Shown here one piece after another: positions 1-4,573 of a DNA stretch of 10,754 nucleotides (position 1 is the stretch's first letter; every line of letters begins with the position of its first letter). The position numbers were made by a program, and so were the translations under genes. Location of the stretch: positions 1-10,754 of the forward strand of contig CAZNOS010000027.1 in NCBI GenBank assembly GCA_964574775.1, in the 5' to 3' direction. Source of the stretch: CABMGO01 sp964574775. GTDB lineage: Archaea; Nanobdellota; Nanobdellia; Pacearchaeales; GW2011-AR1. The notes beneath the pieces are model-generated. The model worked only from the letters and a program-made list of their open reading frames with translations. It had not been told where the DNA came from and ran no database searches.

Positions 1-490
1 TCGCTCTTTTGATTAAGCTTTTACTACCAGAGAAACAATGCATGATTACATTTTTCATTTTTTCGTCTTCTATAATTTCAATTGTTTCTAACTCTGCTTT
101 TCTAGAGTGTATAACGACGGGTTTGTTTATTTTTTTTGCGAACGCTAGCATTTTCCGAAACATTTCTTTTTGTTGCACTGCTTGATTATTTTCTTCTTTA
201 AAATCTAAACCGATTTCTCCAATACACAAGCAATATTCCTTGTTCTCCTCAATCCATTTTATTTCTGCGTCGATATCCTTTGGAGAATTTCCCACTGGAT
301 ACCAACCAAAAGCACATTTAATTAATGGATATTTTTTTGACAATTCAAGACATTCTTTATTGCGTTCCGAATCTGTTCCAGAATTTATAATAATTTTTAC
401 TCCTGCATCTTTTGCCCTTTTAATAACTGCGTCTAAATCTTCGTGGAATCTTTCGCTTTCTAAATGTGCGTGAACATCGATTAGTTTCAT
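1..490 (-). CDS. TatD-family metal-dependent hydrolase (C-terminal part missing)
   Basis: This is the N-terminal 163 residues of a TatD-family metallohydrolase (TIM-barrel DNase/exonuclease superfamily); the frame stays open to the window edge, and the family is usually about 250-260 residues. Reading the minus strand from the ATG at 490 gives MKLIDVHAHLE. The HxH metal ligands are H7 and H9, a GEIGLDF motif supplies E92, VVIHSR supplies H128, and MHCFSG supplies H151. The final aspartate ligand would lie beyond the edge. The usual G-x-HP motif reads GWYP here (Y at residue 64). A TATA-like box sits about 25 nt upstream of the ATG, inside the 3' end of the neighbouring TrmB gene, so the mRNA is probably leaderless. 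The family identification is firm; the substrate (DNA or other) cannot be told from sequence. Confidence 0.9.
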   Translation of the reverse strand, partial: MKLIDVHAHLESERFHEDLDAVIKRAKDAGVKIIINSGTDSERNKECLELSKKYPLIKCAFGWYPVGNSPKDIDAEIKWIEENKEYCLCIGEIGLDFKEENNQAVQQKEMFRKMLAFAKKINKPVVIHSRKAELETIEIIEDEKMKNVIMHCFSGSKSLIKRA

Positions 491-502
491 AAAAAATTAA
501 AG

Positions 503-529
503 AAAGAGCAATTTATAAGATTAAGGTTT
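503..529. repeat. 27-nt repeat, copy 1: TrmB 3' end plus TATA-like box
   Basis: This 27-nt stretch matches positions 2790-2816 at 26 of 27 bases. Both copies cover the last codons (K, P, stop) of a minus-strand TrmB gene and the DNA just beyond. On the minus strand it contains TTATAAAT (511-518), centred about 25 nt before the TatD ATG at 490, so in this copy it is well placed as the TatD promoter. It may mark the left boundary of the duplicated module. Confidence 0.7.
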
Positions 530-1252
530 TGCTTTTTCCCATGCCTGATCAAACATGAAATTCATAAGACGATTAAATTCCTTGTCTTTAATAATAACTC
601 CTCTAGACTCGTTTTTTTCAAAATCCAAAAAAGCAACCTTGTCTAAATAAATAAAACAATCGGCTGTGAAATCCATGTTATTTAAATATCTGATATCCGA
701 GTTCGCAATAAGCTTCTTATCTATAATCGCCGATTTCTCATTCATGGGATTAATGGCCCTAGACTTAATTTTATTCTCCTTCTTTTTTCTATAAAATATC
801 TCTCCAAAAGACTTTGAGAATTCGAGCCAGGCAGAAGCTCCCCCAAAAATCTTATATGTGTAATTTTTTTCAGACAGAATATCGTTTGTAATTGTTTTCA
901 TGCCATTCAGACCCTCAAAAGATTCAACCTTTATTGAACTAGAAACATTATTCTGCAAACTCATTAAATTTGGAATAATATCCAATATATTTTTCTTTTT
1001 TTCGTCTAAAAGATTTAACAACTCCTTTGGAGAAACTGCCATAAAATGATTAATGCCCTCCTTTAAGGTTTTTGAAACCAACCCCATTTGCAAAAGAGAA
1101 TTCAAAACCTCATACGTAGTAGTTCTAAGCATATTAGCCTTTACGGCTATATCATTTGCTTTTGAGGCACCAAGCATGAGCGTAGAAAGATAAACCCTAG
1201 ACTCATTATCGCTTAATCCATAATTTTTCAATGCTTGTTCTTCGGCGTCCAT
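521..1252 (-). CDS. TrmB-family transcriptional regulator 1
   Basis: This is a 243-residue TrmB-family regulator, presumed to bind DNA in the cytoplasm and respond to a small ligand. Residues about 7-65 form the family's winged helix-turn-helix (YGLSDNESRVYLSTL, then a recognition helix around LRTTTYEVLNSL and a wing around GLVSKTLKEG). A short helical linker rich in K and E follows, then a C-terminal sensor-like region starting near VESFEGLNGMKTI, a pattern shared with the regulator at 2808-3557. Both proteins end in AKP. The start at 1252 is supported by a TATA box (TATTTAAAT on the minus strand, 1274-1282) centred 26 nt upstream, giving a leaderless mRNA. It is divergent from the cargo gene at 1432 and probably controls it and itself. 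The ligand is unknown. Confidence 0.88.
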   Translation of the reverse strand: MDAEEQALKNYGLSDNESRVYLSTLMLGASKANDIAVKANMLRTTTYEVLNSLLQMGLVSKTLKEGINHFMAVSPKELLNLLDEKKKNILDIIPNLMSLQNNVSSSIKVESFEGLNGMKTITNDILSEKNYTYKIFGGASAWLEFSKSFGEIFYRKKKENKIKSRAINPMNEKSAIIDKKLIANSDIRYLNNMDFTADCFIYLDKVAFLDFEKNESRGVIIKDKEFNRLMNFMFDQAWEKAKP

Positions 1253-1273
1253 ATTTTAATGAAATAACGCGGC

Positions 1274-1282
1274 TATTTAAAT
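1274..1282 (-). promoter_or_regulatory. TATA box of TrmB regulator 1
   Basis: On the minus strand this reads ATTTAAATA, preceded by the AT-rich stretch of the divergent region. Its centre is 26 nt from the ATG at 1252, the same spacing seen at most other genes in the window, so transcription should start at or next to the start codon. Confidence 0.7.
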
Positions 1283-1288
1283 CTTTAT

Positions 1289-1313
1289 TTTGTAGTCAAG
1301 TTTTGACGACAAA
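1289..1313. promoter_or_regulatory. Candidate operator: 11-nt inverted repeat between divergent promoters
   Basis: The arms TTTGTAGTCAA and TTGACGACAAA are separated by GTT and pair at 10 of 11 positions. The element lies exactly between the TATA box of TrmB regulator 1 (1274-1282) and that of the cargo gene (1316-1325), touching the latter's BRE zone. A dimeric regulator bound here would be expected to affect both promoters. Assigning it to the adjacent TrmB protein is inference from position. Confidence 0.55.
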
Positions 1314-1315
1314 TA

Positions 1316-1325
1316 CTTATATACC
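1316..1325 (+). promoter_or_regulatory. TATA box of cargo gene 1 (duplicated promoter)
   Basis: CTTATATACC is identical to positions 3624-3633, and both are followed by TATTGGTGTTA at the same distance. The predicted transcription start lies about 26 nt from the box centre, near 1346. The mRNA would then carry a leader of roughly 86 nt, unlike the leaderless genes elsewhere in the window. Confidence 0.7.
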
Positions 1326-1347
1326 TATTATTATTGGTGTTATTAAT

Positions 1348-1370
1348 GAGTGGTTACAGAGTAACTGCTT
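1348..1370 (+). ncRNA. Conserved hairpin at the 5' end of the cargo 1 leader
   Basis: Positions 1348-1357 pair with 1361-1370 around an AGA loop: ten pairs, three of them G-U. The hairpin begins almost at the predicted transcript 5' end. The second leader has a matching 8-pair hairpin at 3656-3674. The base differences between copies within the stem (GG/GC versus AG/AC) keep the pairing, and the loops differ. It could act as RNA (mRNA stability, translational control) or as a palindromic DNA site; sequence alone does not decide. Confidence 0.5.
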
Positions 1371-1382
1371 ATAAAAAAACAA

Positions 1383-1430
1383 ATGATAGCACAAACTAAA
1401 ACAAAAGAAGTGAAAGGAGGTTTAAATTAA
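1383..1430 (+). CDS. Conserved 15-codon leader ORF upstream of cargo 1
   Basis: ATG at 1383 opens a 15-codon frame, MIAQTKTKEVKGGLN, ending in TAA at 1428-1430, one base before the cargo ATG at 1432. The leader of the second cargo gene encodes METQTKTKEVKGGLN in the same place. The strong Shine-Dalgarno sequence of the cargo gene (GGAGG, 1416-1420) lies inside the codons for K-G-G-L. No Shine-Dalgarno precedes the leader ATG itself. A ribosome that finished this frame would sit next to the cargo start, so translational coupling or leader-peptide control is plausible. The conserved block is identical at DNA level between copies, so there are no synonymous changes to prove translation. Confidence 0.4.
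   Translation: MIAQTKTKEVKGGLN
1416..1421 (+). promoter_or_regulatory. Strong Shine-Dalgarno of cargo gene 1
   Basis: GGAGGT, preceded by GAAA, is a near-perfect match to the 16S rRNA 3' tail, ending 10 nt before the ATG at 1432. It is identical in the second module (GGAGGT at 3736-3741). Such a strong site is unusual in this window, where most genes have no Shine-Dalgarno. Confidence 0.75.
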
Positions 1431-1431
1431 A

Positions 1432-1935
1432 ATGACAGAACAAACACCAAAAGAGGCAAAATACAATGAGTTACGTAGTAGACTGCATAAAAAGCTAGAC
1501 ATGATGGAAAGAATTCGGAAAAACGGCAGAGAATGCCTAAATCAAGAAGGTGGACTTGAAAATATAGGGGGCCCATACACTAATTACTTTGCATCACTAG
1601 CACGACTTAGAAACATGATGACAAATCATACTGGTGAAGATAGGCCTGGTGCTGCTGAAGTCGAAGAAATCACACTCCACACTTACGATTGTAGATATAG
1701 TACAACCCGGGCAGAATTTTTAGAAGGATTAGAATTGGCAAGAAAAGATCCCGATAAAAGATGTTACCTAGTGGAAATCGAAACCATGTTAGAAGAAATG
1801 AAAGCTGCACCATATACAGAAGAAGCCCTAGCAGAAACGAAAATAGAAGAGACAGAGCGAGAAAGGGCTAGATCCCGTGTACATGTAAATTACAGCCAGG
1901 TATGTATACCACACAGACGCTTTGCAGAATGGTGA
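1432..1935 (+). CDS. Cargo gene 1: hypothetical protein, 167 aa
   Basis: I do not recognise this protein. It is soluble by appearance: highly charged, with no signal peptide or membrane segment. Residues about 5-35 (rich in K, R and E) and about 105-150 (AEFLEGLELARKDPDK, later TEEALAETKIEETERERAR) look helical, possibly coiled coil. There are three cysteines near residues 38, 88 and 113 and one near the C-terminus, with no clear metal-binding spacing. The start is fixed by the strong Shine-Dalgarno 10 nt upstream and by the exact match of the leader to that of the gene at 3752. The coding sequence bears no visible resemblance to that second cargo gene, although the flanking expression signals are shared. 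It is divergent from TrmB regulator 1, which probably controls it. Confidence 0.8.
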   Translation: MTEQTPKEAKYNELRSRLHKKLDMMERIRKNGRECLNQEGGLENIGGPYTNYFASLARLRNMMTNHTGEDRPGAAEVEEITLHTYDCRYSTTRAEFLEGLELARKDPDKRCYLVEIETMLEEMKAAPYTEEALAETKIEETERERARSRVHVNYSQVCIPHRRFAEW

Positions 1936-1944
1936 TTAGAAATC

Positions 1945-1987
1945 GCCCTTCGTGGCTTTTTTATTTTTCCTTTTATTTTTGAGGAAA
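1945..1987 (+). terminator. Duplicated 3' block, copy 1: hairpin and poly-T terminator
   Basis: This starts 9 nt after the cargo 1 stop. GCC and GGC pair around CTTCGT, followed by TTTTTTATTTTT, which suits intrinsic or U-tract archaeal termination. A second inverted repeat follows (TTTCCT paired with AGGAAA). The whole 43-nt block matches 4468-4510 at 41 positions. The hairpin here is weaker than in copy 2, because the pair next to the loop is C-T. Confidence 0.65.
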
Positions 1988-1991
1988 CAAA

Positions 1992-2018
1992 ATGAATACA
2001 AACAAAAAACTAAAATGA
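1992..2018 (+). CDS. Possible 8-codon leader ORF before the methyltransferase
   Basis: ATG AAT ACA... encodes MNTNKKLK and stops with TGA overlapping the methyltransferase ATG (ATGA at 2015-2018). A GAGG sits 8 nt before this ATG, whereas the methyltransferase ATG at 2015 has no Shine-Dalgarno of its own, so coupling by reinitiation is possible. The ORF is so short and A-rich that chance is a real alternative. Confidence 0.25.
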   Translation: MNTNKKLK

Positions 2019-2785
2019 AAACACAAACAAGAAAACAACTTGAAAGAGCAGACGCTGGAAAATCCTTCGGATATTTCGGGGGACAAGCAACCAAACAAAT
2101 TTATCTAGATAGCACTGCCACTCAAATATGTGATTTCGTTTCGAGATTACAAAACAAACATTCACCCATGGCTCAATTACGAATAGCCGATGTGGGTGGC
2201 GGAAACGGAATTGTAGCTCGAGCACTAAGAGGTGCGCTTTCAGAATACCAAAATCTTTCAATAGAAGTTCTCGATTACGATCCCTCTAAATTTAATGCAG
2301 AGGATCCGAAAATAATCTACACACAACATAATGCCCTTACTTCATTAACAAAACATTATGACGGAATCATTTCAAGATATGTATTACATTACAACTCACC
2401 AGCAGACCAAATAAAAATAATTAGAAACATATCTAATGGTTTATCCGAAGACGGATTGGTTTGTTTAATTGACGCGTTTCCGTTAGACGAAGAACAAATA
2501 ACAAAAGCGACAAGACTCCATAAAGAATTAGCTACACTAGCTGGTGCAAATGCTAAATATTGGTCTCTTGAGGGAGAAACACAACAACTATTACAAAACG
2601 CAAATCTAAGAATACTATCCGCATCAAAACAACCATATTCTCACGACCTAGAATTTTACAAACCAAGATACAACCTCAACGAAGAACAAACAAGAGCAAT
2701 CGAATCATTCTTCGAAAAAAACGGCCCCATACTCGGAAACATAATAACTTTCAATCTTGAAAGAAAAAAATCTATACAAAAATAA
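2015..2785 (+). CDS. Class I SAM-dependent methyltransferase
   Basis: This is a 256-residue protein with a Rossmann-fold methyltransferase core. Motif I is IADVGGGNG (residues 57-65), the acidic end of strand 2 is LDYD (86-89), and a motif IV-like segment is ISRYVLHY (119-126), followed by a post-motif strand VCLIDAFP. The N-terminal helix region (AGKSFGYFGGQATKQI) and the C-terminal part would set the substrate, which I cannot name; the motif order resembles small-molecule O-/C-methyltransferases. I chose ATG 2015 rather than 1952, because the upstream extension would translate the poly-T terminator into a run of F and L. The first codons (MKTQTR) and the preceding 20 nt closely match the leader of cargo gene 2. 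The gene sits between the two duplicated modules, on the same strand as the cargo genes. Confidence 0.8.
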   Translation: MKTQTRKQLERADAGKSFGYFGGQATKQIYLDSTATQICDFVSRLQNKHSPMAQLRIADVGGGNGIVARALRGALSEYQNLSIEVLDYDPSKFNAEDPKIIYTQHNALTSLTKHYDGIISRYVLHYNSPADQIKIIRNISNGLSEDGLVCLIDAFPLDEEQITKATRLHKELATLAGANAKYWSLEGETQQLLQNANLRILSASKQPYSHDLEFYKPRYNLNEEQTRAIESFFEKNGPILGNIITFNLERKKSIQK

Positions 2786-2789
2786 GAAT

Positions 2790-2816
2790 AAAGAGTAATT
2801 TATAAGATTAAGGTTT
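2790..2816. repeat. 27-nt repeat, copy 2: TrmB 3' end with orphan TATA-like box
   Basis: This matches 503-529 at 26 of 27 bases, again covering the K-P-stop end of a minus-strand TrmB gene. Here the minus-strand TATA-like box points into the 3' end of the methyltransferase gene, where no minus-strand gene follows. It is either a relic of module duplication, an antisense promoter, or a 3'-end processing or termination signal. Confidence 0.65.
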
Positions 2817-3557
2817 GGCGATTTTCCAGAGGAGTTCGAATTGCTGAATAAAAGATTTTGCGACCTCTTCGGATTCTATTGATATTACAAGTGGCTCCGC
2901 AGTTATTATTCCGATTGATACAAGATTTCCGACAACATTGAAAGCGACGGGAGACTGGTAAGGAAGATATCTTGTTTCTGCTCCTTTTTTGCTGTAAAAA
3001 TTATCTTTTTTAGCATCTTCCGAAAATATTCTTTTAATTTTTATCCCAGAAAAAGCTCTTTTGGGCATTAAGTTATTTACAAAAAAATCATTAACTTTCT
3101 TTTCATAGTCTTTGTAGGAGGCTACTCCAAAAACATAACCCGTTGCTCCTTTTTTATATAACGGAAACTCTTTTGAGAATGCTGTTTTTAGCCCTTCAAG
3201 CCCAGTATAAATTTCTATTTTTTGTTTAGTTTTCTTGGAGTTAATCATCTCCATAATCTCTGGCATTATTTTATCCACTTCTTTTTCTTGACCATCCAGC
3301 TCTTCTTTTTTCTTTTCTATATATTCCTTAAATTTTTGCGGCTCTGCGGGACTAAAATATTTTATATTGTTTTTAGTAATCTCGCTGATAAATCCTTTAT
3401 TTTTTAAAGATTCGAGAATATTATATAATCTACCCGTCCTTAAATCAGATTCTTTTACTATCTGTCCCGACGTGGATTCTCCTAGCTTAAGAAGAGCAGA
3501 ATATATTTTTATTTCATTCTCGGTAAGTCCCAAATTTCTGAATGCTTGTAATAACAT
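2808..3557 (-). CDS. TrmB-family transcriptional regulator 2
   Basis: This 249-residue paralogue of the regulator at 521-1252 has the same plan. An N-terminal winged helix-turn-helix (LGLTENEIKIYSALLKLG, then LRTGRLYNILESLKNKGF) is followed by a K/E-rich helix (about residues 78-105), then a sensor region beginning near IEIYTGLEGLKTAF. The pair LW-x-IAKP at the C-terminus mirrors AW-x-KAKP in regulator 1. A TATA box centred 26 nt upstream of the ATG at 3557 supports this start and a leaderless mRNA. It is divergent from cargo gene 2 at 3752. It ends 22 nt from the stop of the convergent methyltransferase gene. Presumed role: control of its own promoter and that of cargo gene 2 in response to an unknown ligand. 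Confidence 0.88.
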   Translation of the reverse strand: MLLQAFRNLGLTENEIKIYSALLKLGESTSGQIVKESDLRTGRLYNILESLKNKGFISEITKNNIKYFSPAEPQKFKEYIEKKKEELDGQEKEVDKIMPEIMEMINSKKTKQKIEIYTGLEGLKTAFSKEFPLYKKGATGYVFGVASYKDYEKKVNDFFVNNLMPKRAFSGIKIKRIFSEDAKKDNFYSKKGAETRYLPYQSPVAFNVVGNLVSIGIITAEPLVISIESEEVAKSFIQQFELLWKIAKP

Positions 3558-3578
3558 GGTATTCTATACGTTTCATCG

Positions 3579-3587
3579 TTTATATAT
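3579..3587 (-). promoter_or_regulatory. TATA box of TrmB regulator 2
   Basis: On the minus strand this reads ATATATAAA, centred 26 nt upstream of the ATG at 3557, the same geometry as at regulator 1. Confidence 0.7.
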
Positions 3588-3601
3588 CTTGTGGTTTTTA
3601 A

Positions 3602-3616
3602 CCCCCGCACAGGGGG
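3602..3616. promoter_or_regulatory. Candidate operator: CCCCC/GGGGG inverted repeat
   Basis: CCCCC and GGGGG flank a GCACA spacer in otherwise AT-rich DNA, midway between the divergent TATA boxes of regulator 2 (3579-3587) and cargo gene 2 (3624-3633). The corresponding place in module 1 holds a completely different inverted repeat (1289-1313). An operator specific to regulator 2 is the simplest reading; with arms of only five bases this is tentative. Confidence 0.4.
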
Positions 3617-3623
3617 CGTTATT

Positions 3624-3633
3624 CTTATATACC
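3624..3633 (+). promoter_or_regulatory. TATA box of cargo gene 2 (duplicated promoter)
   Basis: CTTATATACC is identical to 1316-1325. Downstream, TATTGGTGTTA (3640-3650) and TATTAATGAGT are also identical and identically spaced. The expected transcription start is near 3654, giving a leader of about 98 nt. Confidence 0.7.
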
Positions 3634-3655
3634 AACTATTATTGGTGTTATTAAT

Positions 3656-3674
3656 GAGTAGTTACAAACTACTT
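3656..3674 (+). ncRNA. Conserved hairpin at the 5' end of the cargo 2 leader
   Basis: Positions 3656-3663 pair with 3667-3674 around an ACA loop: eight pairs, one of them G-U. It occupies the same position relative to the TATA box as the hairpin at 1348-1370. The two differ in loop and in stem bases but keep pairing, which argues for selection on the structure or on a palindromic binding site. Confidence 0.5.
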
Positions 3675-3702
3675 ACTAAATAAAATACAAACAAAAAACA
3701 AA

Positions 3703-3750
3703 ATGGAAACACAAACTAAAACAAAAGAAGTGAAAGGAGGTTTAAATTAA
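3703..3750 (+). CDS. Conserved 15-codon leader ORF upstream of cargo 2
   Basis: ATG at 3703 encodes METQTKTKEVKGGLN and stops with TAA at 3748-3750, one base before the cargo ATG at 3752. Twelve of its last thirteen residues match the leader ORF at 1383-1430; residues 4-15 are identical, and so are the underlying bases. The cargo Shine-Dalgarno (GGAGGT, 3736-3741) is embedded in it. The sequence around its start also matches the start of the methyltransferase gene at 2015 (MKTQTR). Translation is not proven. Confidence 0.4.
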   Translation: METQTKTKEVKGGLN

Positions 3751-3751
3751 A

Positions 3752-4408
3752 ATGGAAACAAATATACGTGATTATGTAGATGTTAGAGCTTTAGGAATAG
3801 AGTCTGTATGTACAAGTCAAGCATGTGCAGGTGGGATACCATTCCACCGAGCAAAAATAGAACTTGAAGAAGCAGGATATGATATTATTTCTTTAAAACA
3901 ATTAGCAGATTTAAGAATAGTATCTGAAGGTCTGTATGCTCCCGAGAATTATCACGATTCTTTTACAAGAGAGGGATTTTTATATGTTCCAGAAAAAGGA
4001 ATATTTTTAGTAAAAAATTCGCCTATAATGGCTAATGCTAAGGAAGCAACACAATGCCATAGTAAGTTCAGAGAATTTTACTTAACACCAGAACAGACAC
4101 AAGGAGCCTTAGGAAAAGAGGGAATTGATTCTGTTCAATTCAGAGATACCAAACCTATTCCAGCAAGAAGATTTGGAGAAGACGAAAGAACGGTATTCGC
4201 CTTTGGAGATTCGGCTCAGAAATATGGAGATTTCTTAGAAAAGGCAGGGATAACTGAAATACGTGTTCATTTAGTTGATGTAAAAGGAACACCTTTCGCA
4301 AGACCGGTGCGATTGGGGTCTCTTGGTTCTTGTGGCTATGGGTCGGATATTGATGGAAATGCTTACCTTCACTGCGGGCTTAATGTGCGCGGGGTGCGCA
4401 ATATTTAA
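3752..4408 (+). CDS. Cargo gene 2: hypothetical protein, possible DGR-type variable target
   Basis: This is a 218-residue protein of unknown function without signal peptide or membrane segments. The first 180 or so residues (ordinary A/T-ending codons) include FTREGFLYVPEKGIFLVKNSP and a segment HLVDVKGTPFARP just before the tail. The last 35 residues are rich in G, S, C, Y, L and H and end in NVRGVRNI. In that tail the base composition changes sharply: little A, much G, C and T, with most codons ending in T or C. This is the pattern expected for the diversified 3' end of a diversity-generating retroelement target, often a C-type-lectin-like ligand-binding domain. The start is set by the strong Shine-Dalgarno shared with cargo gene 1. 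It is divergent from TrmB regulator 2. The coding call is firm; the DGR idea is inference. Confidence 0.82.
   Translation: METNIRDYVDVRALGIESVCTSQACAGGIPFHRAKIELEEAGYDIISLKQLADLRIVSEGLYAPENYHDSFTREGFLYVPEKGIFLVKNSPIMANAKEATQCHSKFREFYLTPEQTQGALGKEGIDSVQFRDTKPIPARRFGEDERTVFAFGDSAQKYGDFLEKAGITEIRVHLVDVKGTPFARPVRLGSLGSCGYGSDIDGNAYLHCGLNVRGVRNI
4307..4399 (+). other. Candidate DGR variable region
   Basis: Between codons 4319 and 4384, 18 of 22 codons end in T or C, and only 12 A occur among the 96 bases 4304-4399, in a gene otherwise rich in A. Mutagenic homing converts template A to any base, and diversified AAY codons become NNY, which would give exactly this look. The 3' end (GTGCGCGGGGTGCGC, 4385-4399) is GC-rich like an IMH element. 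A UUCG hairpin lies about 67 nt downstream (4466-4481). No template repeat or reverse transcriptase is seen in this window. Confidence 0.4.
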
Positions 4409-4416
4409 CACCAATA
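4406..4416 (-). promoter_or_regulatory. Inverted copy of the leader site TATTGGTGTTA
   Basis: TAACACCAATA, overlapping the cargo 2 stop codon, is the exact reverse complement of the 11-mer at 1332-1342 and 3640-3650, where it lies between the TATA box and the predicted transcription start. It may be a shared regulator-binding site; chance is possible for an 11-mer in AT-rich DNA. Confidence 0.3.
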
Positions 4417-4465
4417 TAAATAGTCTTTAAAAATTAGGTGTCGAATAATAAACCACAAACACTTC

Positions 4466-4510
4466 AAGCCCTTCGGGGCTTTTTTATTTTTCCTTTTATT
4501 TTTAAGGAAA
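4466..4510 (+). terminator. Duplicated 3' block, copy 2: UUCG hairpin and poly-T terminator
   Basis: AAGCCC and GGGCTT pair perfectly around a TTCG tetraloop and run into TTTTATTTTT, a textbook intrinsic-terminator shape. A second inverted repeat (TTTCCTT with AAGGAAA) follows. Positions 4468-4510 match 1945-1987 at 41 of 43 bases. It lies 57 nt after the cargo 2 stop, compared with 9 nt in module 1. Confidence 0.75.
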
Positions 4511-4544
4511 GCCAAAGCAAAAGAGGCGCAAGAATTTCATAACC

Positions 4545-4552
4545 CTTAAAAA
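4545..4552 (+). promoter_or_regulatory. TATA-like box of the 4574 operon
   Basis: CTTAAAAA is centred about 26 nt before the ATG at 4574, matching the leaderless geometry of the other genes. The stronger-looking TTATAAAT at 4563-4570 is too close to the ATG to serve as its TATA box. Confidence 0.5.
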
Positions 4553-4573
4553 CGTCTTTCTCTTATAAATATT

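Noticed and set aside
240..473. Plus-strand open frame of 77 codons
   Set aside because: It lies antisense to the TatD gene, whose metal-ligand motifs are clear on the minus strand.
1952..2014. N-terminal extension of the methyltransferase (MAFLFFLLFLRK...), which could look like a signal peptide
   Set aside because: It is the poly-T terminator block of cargo 1 read as codons. The same DNA occurs after cargo 2 with no gene in that frame.
3222..3654. Plus-strand open frames across the second TrmB gene
   Set aside because: They are antisense to a well-supported regulator and consist mostly of F, L and I from its K- and E-rich codons.
4415..4465. A possible small RNA between TATAAATAG (about 4415-4423) and the downstream terminator
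   Set aside because: The product would be only some 25-40 nt and the region shows no conserved structure; the hairpin is better explained as the cargo 2 terminator.
4563..4570. TTATAAAT as the TATA box of the 4574 gene
   Set aside because: It is only about 8 nt from the ATG, far from the 26-nt spacing of the other promoters.
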